Below the pieces are notes generated by a model, which saw only the letters and a program-made list of their open reading frames with translations, had not been told where the DNA came from and searched no databases. The position numbers and the translations under genes were made by a program. DNA of 64,000 bases. It comes from Nostoc favosum CHAB5714 (GTDB lineage: Bacteria > Cyanobacteriota > Cyanobacteriia > Cyanobacteriales > Nostocaceae). This document shows, in pieces, positions 1-8,822 of the stretch; the first letter of the stretch is position 1; every line of letters starts with the position of its first letter. The stretch covers positions 1-64,000 of the forward strand of contig NZ_JAIVFQ010000033.1 in NCBI RefSeq assembly GCF_020829495.1, written 5' to 3'.

Positions 1-465
1 GACATCACTGCTACAGGAGCAAGTTCTCAATTCAACGGTTCAGTAGAACTTAATACACCTGGTATCGATCCCAACAGTGGCTTAGTTGAGCTACCCACAA
101 TAGCTGTAGAAACTGAAGTCGCGCAAGCCTGCGATAGTCCAGGTTATGCTCAAAGCAGCTTTATTATCACCGGACGAGGGGGTTTACCTCCTAATCCCAC
201 TAAGGATGTTCTCCCGAATGGCACAGTAGAAGTAGCTTGGGTGGCGCTCAAACCTAGCAGCGATGCCTTTGGCGGGCTACGCCGGAGCAACAGTCAACCT
301 GTTACTACTAACCCAGTTACCACCACACCAGAACGTATTGTAGAAGCAAATGGATGGGTGGTAAATGAAAAAGGAGAAGTGGTACTTACAGCTAATGTTC
401 CAGGTGGGGGTCGTGGTTCATGGCACAAGGCTGTATCTTGCAGTAATTATCAAGCTCATCAGTAA
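1..465 (+). CDS. C-terminal end of a haemagglutinin-repeat (two-partner secretion type) protein, partial
   Basis: The reading frame is open from base 1, so only the last 154 residues of a larger protein are present. The text DITATGASSQFNGSVELNTP, then NPNSG-like and LPTIAVET-like segments and a CDSPGYAQSSFIITGRGGLPP region, match the tail of cyanobacterial filamentous-haemagglutinin N-terminal-domain proteins, which are exported through an Omp85/ShlB-type pore as large beta-helices. I recognise the family from this tail only; the export domain and beta-helix lie outside the window. The gene ends at a TAA and converges on the TPR-CHAT gene. Such proteins are often neighbours of CHAT and DUF928 genes in cyanobacteria. 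A 30-bp repeat is inserted in frame near the C-terminus (see the repeat entry), adding about ten residues. Confidence 0.7.
   Translation, partial: DITATGASSQFNGSVELNTPGIDPNSGLVELPTIAVETEVAQACDSPGYAQSSFIITGRGGLPPNPTKDVLPNGTVEVAWVALKPSSDAFGGLRRSNSQPVTTNPVTTTPERIVEANGWVVNEKGEVVLTANVPGGGRGSWHKAVSCSNYQAHQ
260..289. repeat. Small dispersed repeat inserted in frame in a coding sequence
   Basis: The stretch around CGATGCCTTTGGCGGGCTAC, ending GCCGG, is flanked by the direct repeat AGCA (256-259 and 286-289). It resembles the 20-30 bp small dispersed repeats known in Nostoc. The period between the flanks is 30 bp, so ten codons are added without a frameshift. Confidence 0.55.
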
Positions 466-533
466 ATGAGCGTCAATAATTGCTCAAATACTAGACATCT
501 CCAGAAATTAAATATGCGTTATCTAAAACCCTT

Positions 534-562
534 GTAGAGACGTAGCAATGCTACGTCTCTAC
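534..562. repeat. Perfect 14-bp inverted repeat hairpin
   Basis: GTAGAGACGTAGCA and its exact reverse complement are separated by one base. This is a typical Nostoc intergenic palindrome. It sits about 70 bp after the haemagglutinin stop codon and could also act as a terminator-like hairpin, although no T-run follows directly. Confidence 0.75.
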
Positions 563-607
563 ATTCTTTTCACCAGATGTCTAATGAACAATACAGGAAT
601 ATGTCTC

Positions 608-754
608 ATATAATGTCCGCTTGATTGCTTACTAAATCCCAAGAACCCCACCCCGCCAAAGCTACGCTTCGTCTCCCCTCCCCGCAAGCGGGGAGGGGTT
701 GGGGGTGGGGTGTAATGACTGTGGTAATCATAACTAATTATCCGGACTTGATAT
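608..754. repeat. Foldback (MITE-like) element, family A, copy 1
   Basis: 147 bp bounded by ATATAATGTCCGC and the inverted match TCCGGACTTGATAT. The inside carries a GC-rich palindrome around CCCCTCCCCGCAAGCGGGGA. Copies with the same ends and core occur at 51198-51345 and 59018-59293, and a short derivative at 10622-10726. It contains no coding capacity. Confidence 0.75.
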
Positions 755-892
755 CAATACGGTTGGGTTAAGAAGAATAGTAGGTTGGGTTGAGCATAAG
801 CGAAACCCAACAAAGCCTTGATAATGTTGGGTCTACGTTCCTCAACCCAACCTACGCCAGTTTTAGTTTTTAGCCTTAACCCAAGCGTATTG
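755..892. repeat. Nested palindromic repeats
   Basis: The outer arms are CAATACGGTTGGGTTAAG (755-772) and a 17/18 inverted match (875-892). Inside them lies a second element with perfect 15-bp arms, GTAGGTTGGGTTGAG (780-794) and its complement (841-855). It directly abuts the family A element, so nearly the whole 466-920 convergent gap is repeat DNA. Confidence 0.75.
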
Positions 893-919
893 GAATATGT
901 CTTGTAGCAATTGTATATC

Positions 920-3625
920 TCAAAGCCAATTTCCTACTAAAACATAAGGTGCCCAGAAATAAGGGCTTTTTTGTTTAGCAAATACAGTTAATTGAGCACG
1001 CTGGAGTGCTTGGGCTTTACTGATCCCAGTATTTAAGTTTCGATAAAACTCACTCATAAGTTTAGCAGTCCATTGGTCATCCACTGACCATAAACTTGCT
1101 AGCGTACTGCGTGCGCCTGCTCGTACAGCTATACCAGCTAATCCTAAAGCAGCTCGCTGATCACCAAGAGCAGTTTTGCAAGCACTCAAGACAAGTAACT
1201 CGATGTTACCAGACCTACTTCTATCGCCAACTCGTAATAAACTATCAAATTGCTTAACTTTCAGTAGCTTATCCCAGGTGAGAAGAAAAGTTCTTTCAGG
1301 ATCTGAACTAAACTCACCGTGAGTTGCTAAGTGAATTATAGAAAAAGGAGTTGCAAGCAATTGTTTTTGCAGGTTGCTATCGAGAAACTGCTGATTTAAC
1401 AGTTCTTCACTTCTAGGAACCTCAGTTTGAATTTCTTTGAGTTCCCGTGCTACATTTTTCAGGGCTGAAAATTTCTGACCTCCTATAGAACGCGCTTCTC
1501 CTACTCCGGCAGTTAAAGCATTTAACTGTACTTTTTGCAAGGGTTTAGGATTAAACAATTGTAAACCAGGAGTTAAAGCGATCGCATATTTCTCCATGAG
1601 ATATTTATTTTGCTGTGGATCGTAAAGAACCCCCATCGGAATATTTCTTAATTCCCCATCCAGTACAAAAACTAAAGTATTGATGCCACTTTTAACTAAT
1701 TCAGTTTCGGCTCGTTGAATTAACCAGTTATATATTTTTTGGGACTGTTCTTTCACTTCATAAGTGCCCGCGACATCTGTTAAAGATTTCCGTAGTGAAG
1801 TAACAGTACTCTCTACTTTTTCTTGAGGTATCTTAGTGGTATAGTGCTGTAATTGTTGATTAGGCAAGGTAAGGATAACATCGAAACGATCGGGCAAAAT
1901 AACTGAATAGATAACTGCTGCCTTTTTATCCTGCTCCACCACTTTGTCAATCTCTACAATTGGTTCTAAACAAGGTGAGCGAAAAAAGTTATTCAGTTCT
2001 GCAACCTGGAGTGACTCAATGACTTTACGTGCCTGTTTAAGATTGTATTGACTACTCTGTTGATCCTCTTGGGTATTTTCTGTTAGCAACTGTAATTCAA
2101 CTAACTCTCGATAGATAGGTTCTACACTTTCTCGGAAAGAAAACTGAACATCTAAATTACTAGCAACTAAATCACCACGAAGAGATTCTAAAGTTTTGTA
2201 AGCTGTATCATACGCCTTGAGCGCAGCATTGAGATTTCCTTGTTGCTTGAGTAAACGTCCTTGCTGCCATTGCCACTGATAGAGAATGTCTGATGCATCA
2301 ACAGTTTGAGCAATAAATAAAGCTTTTGTTGTTAGTTCTAGAGCATCAGCTAACTGCTTATTCTTTTCATACAGACGACCCAAAGTTCCAAGAGCATAAG
2401 ATTGGGCTTGCTGGTCTTTTAGGCTTTGGGCCTCCTGTATCGCGGTAGACAAGAGTTGGGCAATATTTAAATTTGATAAAATAGGTGCATTAGTTTTTTG
2501 TGTTAAGTCCATTAAAATAGAGGCGAATTGAATCCGAGCGTATACTGAGTTTCGGCTAGGAACCAATTTATTAATTTCAGCCAGAATTTGCTCAGACAAG
2601 GATAAAGCTTGTTTAAACGTATTTGCGGCTTCTTTTTTAGAGAAAAATTCTAGAAGCAGGCTAAGTTGATTTAGCTGTGCTTGAATGCGCGTAGTACCTA
2701 GTGCGTTTATAGCCGCTTGCTGATAAAAGTTTAAAGCAGCTTGAAATTCTTGTTGACTAAGGTCTGTATTCCCTACCTCATGTTGAGTTTTTCCTTCGGC
2801 AAAGGCTGTATTACCTAAACTTAAAAAGGTATCACCTATAGCTGTTGGAGATTGTATAGCTGTTGCTAGAGTTAAACTTTGCTCTAAAACTTTTCGTGAT
2901 TCATTGAAATCACCAATAACTCGTAGGACATTGCCAAGGCTATCTAGTCCAGCAACTTTGAGCGATGAATCTGGAAGAGTAGTAAGGTTTTGTTGAACTT
3001 CAGTTAAAGTTTTTTGTGCTTGGCGATAAAGCCCTAAAGCCTGCATAGCTTGAGCAGAGTTAATCTGATTACGAGTTAGTGTGGCGCGATCGCCTATTTG
3101 CTCATATATATCAGCAGCTTTTTGCCAAGTGGACAACGCGATTTCAGTTTGTCCTTGGGCTAATTGTAACTTTCCTTGTACATCTAGAGATTGCGCTATA
3201 ATTGCAGCACGGTCTTTTGAGCTATCTAAATTCTTTAACAAATTAAGACTTTGGTTAATTGTTTGTTCGGCTTGTGTCTGTTTGCCAAGCTGTTGATAAA
3301 TCAAGGCAAGATTGCTTAACACTACAGCTTGGTTAAGTTTGTCTCCTGTGTTATAGAAGCCAATAGCAGCTTGTTCTAAAACCTGAAGTGCTTCAGTAAA
3401 TAAACCCGCCTCATACAAAGCTTTACCCTGTTCTACTAAGCTTTGATCTAAGGCAGATGAGTTTTGAATCTTAGTTTGTGGAATATTTAGGCTTATATGA
3501 GAAAAAGTTGCTAAAACAGGTGAACTAAAAATGCACAGTATGGCTGTTCCTACTAGGAGTAAGAAAAAGGTCAAGAATCTCGAACAAGATTGTAGCATAC
3601 GCAATAATATTGTTAATTTAGCCAT
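920..3625 (-). CDS. Secreted TPR-repeat CHAT domain (caspase-like) protein
   Basis: About 901 residues. The N-terminus (MAKLTILLR, then a hydrophobic FLTFFLLLVGTAILCIF stretch and SPVLA) is a signal peptide, so the protein is probably exported. Residues 50 to about 500 are TPR-like helical repeats such as GKALYEAGLFTEALQVLEQA and AVVLSNLALIYQQLGKQTQA. The C-terminal third is a CHAT domain, a caspase/separase-related peptidase fold. The catalytic His is in HLATHG (about residue 763) and the Cys in LSACKTALG (about residue 814), and both are intact. An in-frame ATG at 3721 adds 32 residues, but those lie in a foldback repeat and precede the signal peptide, so I place the start at 3625. It lies downstream of the DUF928 gene on the same strand, separated by the repeat. 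Substrate unknown. Confidence 0.85.
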   Translation of the reverse strand: MAKLTILLRMLQSCSRFLTFFLLLVGTAILCIFSSPVLATFSHISLNIPQTKIQNSSALDQSLVEQGKALYEAGLFTEALQVLEQAAIGFYNTGDKLNQAVVLSNLALIYQQLGKQTQAEQTINQSLNLLKNLDSSKDRAAIIAQSLDVQGKLQLAQGQTEIALSTWQKAADIYEQIGDRATLTRNQINSAQAMQALGLYRQAQKTLTEVQQNLTTLPDSSLKVAGLDSLGNVLRVIGDFNESRKVLEQSLTLATAIQSPTAIGDTFLSLGNTAFAEGKTQHEVGNTDLSQQEFQAALNFYQQAAINALGTTRIQAQLNQLSLLLEFFSKKEAANTFKQALSLSEQILAEINKLVPSRNSVYARIQFASILMDLTQKTNAPILSNLNIAQLLSTAIQEAQSLKDQQAQSYALGTLGRLYEKNKQLADALELTTKALFIAQTVDASDILYQWQWQQGRLLKQQGNLNAALKAYDTAYKTLESLRGDLVASNLDVQFSFRESVEPIYRELVELQLLTENTQEDQQSSQYNLKQARKVIESLQVAELNNFFRSPCLEPIVEIDKVVEQDKKAAVIYSVILPDRFDVILTLPNQQLQHYTTKIPQEKVESTVTSLRKSLTDVAGTYEVKEQSQKIYNWLIQRAETELVKSGINTLVFVLDGELRNIPMGVLYDPQQNKYLMEKYAIALTPGLQLFNPKPLQKVQLNALTAGVGEARSIGGQKFSALKNVARELKEIQTEVPRSEELLNQQFLDSNLQKQLLATPFSIIHLATHGEFSSDPERTFLLTWDKLLKVKQFDSLLRVGDRSRSGNIELLVLSACKTALGDQRAALGLAGIAVRAGARSTLASLWSVDDQWTAKLMSEFYRNLNTGISKAQALQRAQLTVFAKQKSPYFWAPYVLVGNWL

Positions 3626-3632
3626 ATCTCTT

Positions 3633-3841
3633 AGAGGTTGTTTGAAAAGTGGTTGGCTGTATCTTTGCACTAACTGATCCCCCCTAGCCCACGCCAGTCG
3701 CTCCACTTGGGGAGACCCCAAGACCGCGCTGGCTCCCCTTAAAAAGGGGGGAACCGGAATTAAAGTCCCCCAATGTATCGGGGGATTTAGGGGGATCTAG
3801 AACGTTTTGTTACCGAGAAGAAAACTTTTCAAACATCCTCT
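3633..3841. repeat. Nested foldback element between the DUF928 and TPR-CHAT genes
   Basis: The outer arms are AGAGGTTGTTTGAAAAGT (3633-3650) and a 17/18 inverted match (3824-3841). Inside, GATCCCCCCTAG (3676) pairs with TTAGGGGGATC (ending 3797), a common cyanobacterial CCCCCTTAAAAAGGGGG-type repeat. The element fills almost all of the spacer between the two genes and supplies a spurious upstream ATG for the TPR-CHAT gene. Confidence 0.75.
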
Positions 3842-3845
3842 TATA

Positions 3846-4652
3846 CTAATTTGATTGAGTTACGGTCTTTTCCTCACTCTCAAGTTCTACAATCGGTGCT
3901 GTTGCAAGTTCTGCCAAACCAACATCTTTTAACAAAAGTGTCCAATCTTCTGTAAAAATGCGTGAGTTGGGATTAGAACGATGCAGAGTAGCTAAATTAG
4001 TTAAAGCATCTTGCCAAATTTGGTTACGAGCATAGGTAGTATATTCTTGTGGTGTGCTTTTCAATTGAATTTCAAGATTAGAATTTAATGGCACACGCTG
4101 TATCCATGCATTCACATAAAAATACTCTGATTGTTCCTGGAGATTGCCACAGAAAACTTTAAAATACCACTGATAGTTTTTCTTGATTTTTAGAGCCGAC
4201 TGTGAATTGTGCGGTAACTTAATACCAAAAATACTAGCCTTTCGTGGTAGTGATAGAGATGTCGTGTAGATGTTTTTGCCATTTTCATCTTGAAGTTTAA
4301 ACTCCCCAAGAACAGCATTCTTTGGTAATTCGGGTACAAAAAACCAAAAAGTTGGATATTCAGAGATAGTGAATGTTAAAAAAGATTTTGATTCATCCCC
4401 AATTTCTTCACCAGGAACTAAAGCAGTAATTGGCGTGTTCAACGGAGTGCAACCATCACGGCTTGTACCTCCTTTACGACGTCCAGTAGGTGCGCCGCCG
4501 CCGCTAGCTGGAAATTTTGGAAGTTGAGTAGATTGGCTAGGTTTATTAACAAGGGGTTGGTTAAGTAATTGAACCAGTTGTGCCGAAACTGTTGTGGGGC
4601 AACTTACCAATCCAAAAAGTACTAAAGTCATAATGCAAGTAAGTTTCATCAA
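3846..4652 (-). CDS. DUF928 family secreted protein
   Basis: 268 residues. A signal peptide (MMKLTCIMTLVLFGLVSC, cleavage near TVSAQ) is followed by the family hallmark, a PTGRRKGGTSRDGC-like basic/Gly segment at about 55-68, and then a beta-rich domain with ITALVPG, PTFWFFVPE and YQWYFKVFC. DUF928 proteins are almost restricted to cyanobacteria and have no known biochemical role. They are repeatedly found beside CHAT and haemagglutinin genes, as here. The gene is followed by the TPR-CHAT gene on the same strand. An overlapping reading frame at its 5' end (4561-4746) is a shadow. Confidence 0.85.
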   Translation of the reverse strand: MMKLTCIMTLVLFGLVSCPTTVSAQLVQLLNQPLVNKPSQSTQLPKFPASGGGAPTGRRKGGTSRDGCTPLNTPITALVPGEEIGDESKSFLTFTISEYPTFWFFVPELPKNAVLGEFKLQDENGKNIYTTSLSLPRKASIFGIKLPHNSQSALKIKKNYQWYFKVFCGNLQEQSEYFYVNAWIQRVPLNSNLEIQLKSTPQEYTTYARNQIWQDALTNLATLHRSNPNSRIFTEDWTLLLKDVGLAELATAPIVELESEEKTVTQSN

Positions 4653-5002
4653 AAATATACTCCGTTGAACTAAGCAATATAAACGTCAGTAACAGAAAAG
4701 AAACTAACTTTAAGCTTGTAGTAAGAATGATAAATGTGAAACACACTAAAGTTTTATAAGCAGCGATGAAAGCAGGGCAAACACACGTAATTATTGAAAT
4801 CCTTAATGTGTAAGGATATTGATTTAAAATAGCCGAGACAATGAAAAGTCCAAACCCTTGCTATTAAAGGGTTTTTATTCTTTAAATGCATTTACCGTGA
4901 CTATGAAAGACATTGCAGTAATTTACTGTATTCAACAATTTACTAATGTAACTACACTAGAAAGATATAAGATTACGGAAAGTGAGTTTATCTAAATTTT
5001 TC

Positions 5003-5030
5003 TTGACAAAAACTTTAATTTGTGTATAAA
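5003..5030 (+). promoter_or_regulatory. Promoter-like -35/-10 pair pointing right
   Basis: TTGACA (5003-5008), a 16-bp spacer and TATAAA (5025-5030) form a near-consensus sigma-70 promoter. No ordinary gene lies downstream on this strand, only a 15-codon frame with a ribosome-site-like AAGGA, and then the convergent CHAT-CHASE2 gene. It could drive a small or antisense RNA. Confidence 0.4.
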
Positions 5031-5078
5031 CGAATAATTAAAGTTTCTCGTTTGGTTTGTTTCCCAAGGATTAAAGCG

Positions 5079-5126
5079 ATGCCTAAGCACTTACCCTATA
5101 AAAAGATACCATCTGTCACATTTTAG
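5079..5126 (+). other. Possible 15-codon leader or micro-ORF
   Basis: ATG at 5079 is preceded by AAGGA at 5066-5070 (8-base spacing) and by the promoter-like pair at 5003. It encodes MPKHLPYKKIPSVTF and stops at 5126. No match to a known peptide is recognised. It may be chance or the remnant of a decayed gene. Confidence 0.2.
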
Positions 5127-5456
5127 ATCCACGCTACACAACAAATAATTACGCCTAAAATAATATCAATAATGCTTACTTATTGATACTAAGTCTTCTT
5201 CTTGATCAGATGTGCTGAACCTCTAAGATTACGGTAGATATAAACTATAAAATGCTTAATCTAATTTCCGCTCAAATATATAATTTTGAGTTAAGTAAAG
5301 AATTGTAAATATTCTTGACTACTTTGGGAATGAAAAATTTTATATTTATTTACAATGTTTGCAATGTTGCATGGTGTTATTTTGAGCTTTTTAGCGTGTT
5401 AATACTAAATATAATAACATTATCAATGTAAATATATAAAAAGTTGCTTACGAAAG

Positions 5457-7829
5457 CTACCGATTACGAACGCCTCTAGACACAACAGCTACTTGTGTAG
5501 CTATTAATGCCAATGCTGGTGGGATAAATGGTATCCATCCTGCCTGGGTAAAAATCCCAAAACATATATTAAATAATGAGAATAGCATTATTATCCCAGC
5601 TGCCCCAAGACGCATAGGATGCCGAATATACCATGCTAAAATTCCTCCTAATAACGACCATCCCCATACCCAAAGTGCTTCAACCCAAGTCGGCCACCAC
5701 CAAAGCAGAGGTCGATGATCTAGAACAGCACTGAGGATCTGGCTGGTCATGTGAGCTTGAACAAAGACCCCTGGTATCAGCTTTTGATTTGACTCTGCTT
5801 TAGCACTATAAGGAGTTTTCCAGTAATCAGTAGTTGTTGGAGCAGTAACACCAATCAAAATAATCTGCCCCTTCAATAACTCGACTAATTCCGAATTAAT
5901 TTTATTGTTAAGAACATCTCTGAGAGATACTTGTTGAGCAATGTTTTGAGGAGAAGAAAGCGAACGGTAATTTGCTAGCACTTGATAACCCGATGCATCG
6001 ATTCCTTGGTAGCCGCTAGTATGAGATTTTAATTGCTTAAATACGACGTTGCCTATCTGCAAGTTACCTTGTGAGTTGATATATGAATTGATACCTTTAG
6101 CCTCCAAATAATGAAGCGCGATTTGGAGGCTAAAAGCATATTCTGCCGCACACGGAGATGTTAAAGGAGGTGTTAAATGCAAAAGCTGACGGCGGGCTAT
6201 GTCATTATCATCTGCAACAAAATCACTAAAGCTTTGGCGTTCTTCTGGAACTTCAGGCGGTGGAGGAGTGCCTTCTGGCGCACCATCAAGAGCCGCAGAA
6301 ACTTTGCATACGGTAAAAAGACGTTTATCTTGTTGTAGCCTAGTTGCTAAATCTGCACTATTGGAGTCTACAGGAAAATCACGATAGATGTCTAAGCCGA
6401 TAGTTCTTGGCTGATACTGATCTAGTTTTTTTAATAATTCTGCGAGTGCTTGGTCTGAGAGTGACCATCGCATATTCATATTCATGCGGTTCTGATACTG
6501 GATATCCGCTTCATCAATAGTGACGATCACAAAACGCGAATCTGGTTTTTCCTCTGGGCGTAGCCCCATCATGTGGTCGAAAGCTTTTAATTCTGATGGT
6601 TGCAATAACCCAAGCGATCGCACCCCCATTACCAAACCACTAATAACCAAACTTGATAACAGCACTGCTTGAATACTACGCCACCGTAACTGTGCTTTAG
6701 TTCTATATTTATTTACTTGAGGCTTGCTAATTTCTGTTTGGGGATTTCTCAGAAAATCTTTCCAAGTAGGTGGCACTGCTGCTGGATTTTGGCAAATTAC
6801 AGGTAAGCAAACCGCACAAGGATATTTATCTTCAATGCCATGTAATTTTTCCCTTGATTCTCGTACTGCTAAGTACATAGACTCACCACTGGAAAATTTT
6901 TTGAGGAAATTCTTTAAAAATTCCTGTGCCACTAAGTCTGGCACTGCTTCCCGCATAACGATAATTTGTGGGATGTGCAAGTCTTCTAATTGATGTGCTA
7001 GTCCTAGTCCATCACAAGAATTAAAAATCGCTAACTGCAACCCTTTGCTGACAGCTTTTAAAAGACCATACTTTAGTTCATCAATTGTCAAGCAATCTGT
7101 TTTATTAATATAAATATTGCCGCTCTTACCATCCTCAAGGCTCTCACTATGACCTGCAAAAAATAATATGTCCCAGTCTTGTTCCCAAATTTGTTCATTT
7201 AACTGGCTGCGCTGTGGTTCTACGAGAAAAGTTGTTTCTGCATCTGGTAACATCTCCAATAGCTCTCGATCTTTCTCAATTAAGATTCCCTCACTATTAC
7301 CCAGAATTGCTAAGATTTTTACCTTCCCTCCAGTAGTACTTGTCTTTGATTTTGCCAGATATTCATATTCTGGTGCGCTTAAGGCAACTTCTGCTTGAGA
7401 GTAATCCTCAAAAAAATCCCATAAATGCCACGGAAGACGACGTAGCCAAGTGTCACTGGTTTTAATTAGTACGCGCACTGTATCATCTAATGTTAGCTGT
7501 TTGAGTAATTTCTCCTTGAGTGGGCGAAACGAGTTACAGTTGAGCCAACTATTCATTTGCTGACTTAACTTTTCGTTTAACTTGCGGCATTTTTTAAGAT
7601 ACTCACTAAGAGAACTTCCGACATGAATGTTCACAGGTGTAAGGCGAAAATTTGATAAACTGCGATAGGTTATTCGCCAAAGCTCATAATCTGCAATGAT
7701 CTCTGGCTTTGGGGTCAGATAGCCTTGAACTTCTATACTGGCGCGATCGCCTTCTGCTCCGATCTCAAGTGTGACTTTTACCCCCTGGCTTAAATCACCA
7801 TCTAGCTTCAACACAACCAACTTCTGCAT
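5457..7829 (-). CDS. Membrane protein with N-terminal CHAT peptidase-like domain and CHASE2 sensor domain
   Basis: 790 residues. Residues 1-160 are an uncharacterised region common to such proteins. A CHAT-type domain follows, with the His in FFAGHSE (about 225) and the Cys in FNSCDGLG (about 270). One membrane helix (AVLLSSLVISGLVMGV, about 390) leads to a CHASE2 domain (about 410-690; AFDHMMGLRP, FVIVTIDEADIQ, GLDIYRD). Three C-terminal membrane helices (WVEALWVWGWSLLGGI, AAGIIMLFSLFNICFGI, PFIPPALALIATQVAVV) end the protein. CHASE2 is normally an extracytoplasmic sensor coupled to kinases or cyclases. Here there is no enzymatic C-terminus, so the CHAT domain is the likely cytoplasmic output. 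The gene is last in the operon, 26 bp after DUF1822. Confidence 0.88.
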   Translation of the reverse strand: MQKLVVLKLDGDLSQGVKVTLEIGAEGDRASIEVQGYLTPKPEIIADYELWRITYRSLSNFRLTPVNIHVGSSLSEYLKKCRKLNEKLSQQMNSWLNCNSFRPLKEKLLKQLTLDDTVRVLIKTSDTWLRRLPWHLWDFFEDYSQAEVALSAPEYEYLAKSKTSTTGGKVKILAILGNSEGILIEKDRELLEMLPDAETTFLVEPQRSQLNEQIWEQDWDILFFAGHSESLEDGKSGNIYINKTDCLTIDELKYGLLKAVSKGLQLAIFNSCDGLGLAHQLEDLHIPQIIVMREAVPDLVAQEFLKNFLKKFSSGESMYLAVRESREKLHGIEDKYPCAVCLPVICQNPAAVPPTWKDFLRNPQTEISKPQVNKYRTKAQLRWRSIQAVLLSSLVISGLVMGVRSLGLLQPSELKAFDHMMGLRPEEKPDSRFVIVTIDEADIQYQNRMNMNMRWSLSDQALAELLKKLDQYQPRTIGLDIYRDFPVDSNSADLATRLQQDKRLFTVCKVSAALDGAPEGTPPPPEVPEERQSFSDFVADDNDIARRQLLHLTPPLTSPCAAEYAFSLQIALHYLEAKGINSYINSQGNLQIGNVVFKQLKSHTSGYQGIDASGYQVLANYRSLSSPQNIAQQVSLRDVLNNKINSELVELLKGQIILIGVTAPTTTDYWKTPYSAKAESNQKLIPGVFVQAHMTSQILSAVLDHRPLLWWWPTWVEALWVWGWSLLGGILAWYIRHPMRLGAAGIIMLFSLFNICFGIFTQAGWIPFIPPALALIATQVAVVSRGVRNR

Positions 7830-7855
7830 GAGTAGGAATCAACCAATGTATGTAC

Positions 7856-8773
7856 TTAAATAACAAAATTCTCAGTAATATTAGTATTTCCCAATTCTAA
7901 GTTAACGCTAAAATGTTCTCCTATTTGAGCATTAAACTCTAGTGTTACATGAGTACTGCCACTTCTAGCGTGAGCTTCCATAACAGTAGTCCCTTTCTCA
8001 TCTATCACTTTAACGATGAGATTGTTGGGTAAGTAGGCTTGCTCATCGGATGGATGCACCTGCAATTTCAGTTGGATTTCTACAGAATTTTTTGGTGTGA
8101 GTGTAACAACTAATGCCAGCGATTGTCCCGGAAGTTCTATCCCCATGTCAATTAGCTTACCCCGCGTCACTCCGTTTAGATAACGAAAAGCTAATTGTGG
8201 TGTTTTTGATGCTAAAATTTTTTCTATTGGCTGCCAACCTGCATCAATTATATTTTGTAACCAGTAGCTCAACTTGACTTCCGTCGGGTTGCTTTCAAGT
8301 GAATCAAGATATGCAAGTAAGTCTTCAATAGTCTCTAACTCGTTAAAAAAAAGTTCACCAGCTTTTACTGTTTTAGCAAACCCCACTAAAACTGCTTGTT
8401 GATGTTCTATGTCTAGCTCAACTACAACTACGCCGATTCTGTCATCCGGGATTTCTGGTGGAATATAGCAGAGATGACCAGGGCTTGCGGGGCGACATTC
8501 TAAGTGACCCAATGCACTCAACTTGAGGTCAGCCACATCTGCATAATAGCGCATGGCACAATTCCAACTATCGCTAGCCTTTGGGTATGTGGGAATGTTC
8601 ATCATTTCCATATAATCATTTACCGCACATACGGCCAACGTATTAAGATATACCTGCTTTTTCTTTTCTGGTGTCACCTGTTCATCAGCAAAAAAGCGTG
8701 CTATCTTTAGCGCTGCTTGGGTAATAGATACCGGAATGGATTTTTCTTCTAAGTTTTTAGTGTTATGAATCAT
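7856..8773 (-). CDS. DUF1822 family protein
   Basis: 305 residues, soluble, no signal peptide. The N-terminal half has the family pattern KKKQVYLNTLAVCAVNDYM, then SWNCAMRYYADVADL and a CRPASPG segment. The C-terminal half is beta-rich and resembles the domain that follows DUF1822 in other cyanobacteria. Function is unknown. DUF1822 genes typically lie between a sigma-like regulator and a CHASE2/CHAT gene, exactly as here (spacers of 49 and 26 bp). Cotranscription with both neighbours is inferred from spacing and strand. A partner or regulator of the CHAT protein would fit, but nothing in the sequence shows it. Confidence 0.85.
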   Translation of the reverse strand: MIHNTKNLEEKSIPVSITQAALKIARFFADEQVTPEKKKQVYLNTLAVCAVNDYMEMMNIPTYPKASDSWNCAMRYYADVADLKLSALGHLECRPASPGHLCYIPPEIPDDRIGVVVVELDIEHQQAVLVGFAKTVKAGELFFNELETIEDLLAYLDSLESNPTEVKLSYWLQNIIDAGWQPIEKILASKTPQLAFRYLNGVTRGKLIDMGIELPGQSLALVVTLTPKNSVEIQLKLQVHPSDEQAYLPNNLIVKVIDEKGTTVMEAHARSGSTHVTLEFNAQIGEHFSVNLELGNTNITENFVI

Positions 8774-8822
8774 AAATTTCCTTCCACTTTATAGATAGTC
8801 TTCTACTTTAGATATCTCTGCC

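Larger units (their letters stand above)
4653..5456. other. 804-bp AT-rich intergenic region
   Basis: It lies upstream of the DUF928 gene and downstream of the CHAT-CHASE2 gene. It is AT-rich and contains no gene of normal size. The only structure I can support is a promoter-like pair at 5003-5030 followed by a 15-codon frame (listed separately). Confidence 0.5.

Noticed and set aside
608..754. Rho-independent terminator for the haemagglutinin gene
   Set aside because: The GC-rich palindrome is part of a dispersed element with copies elsewhere and lacks a T-tract.
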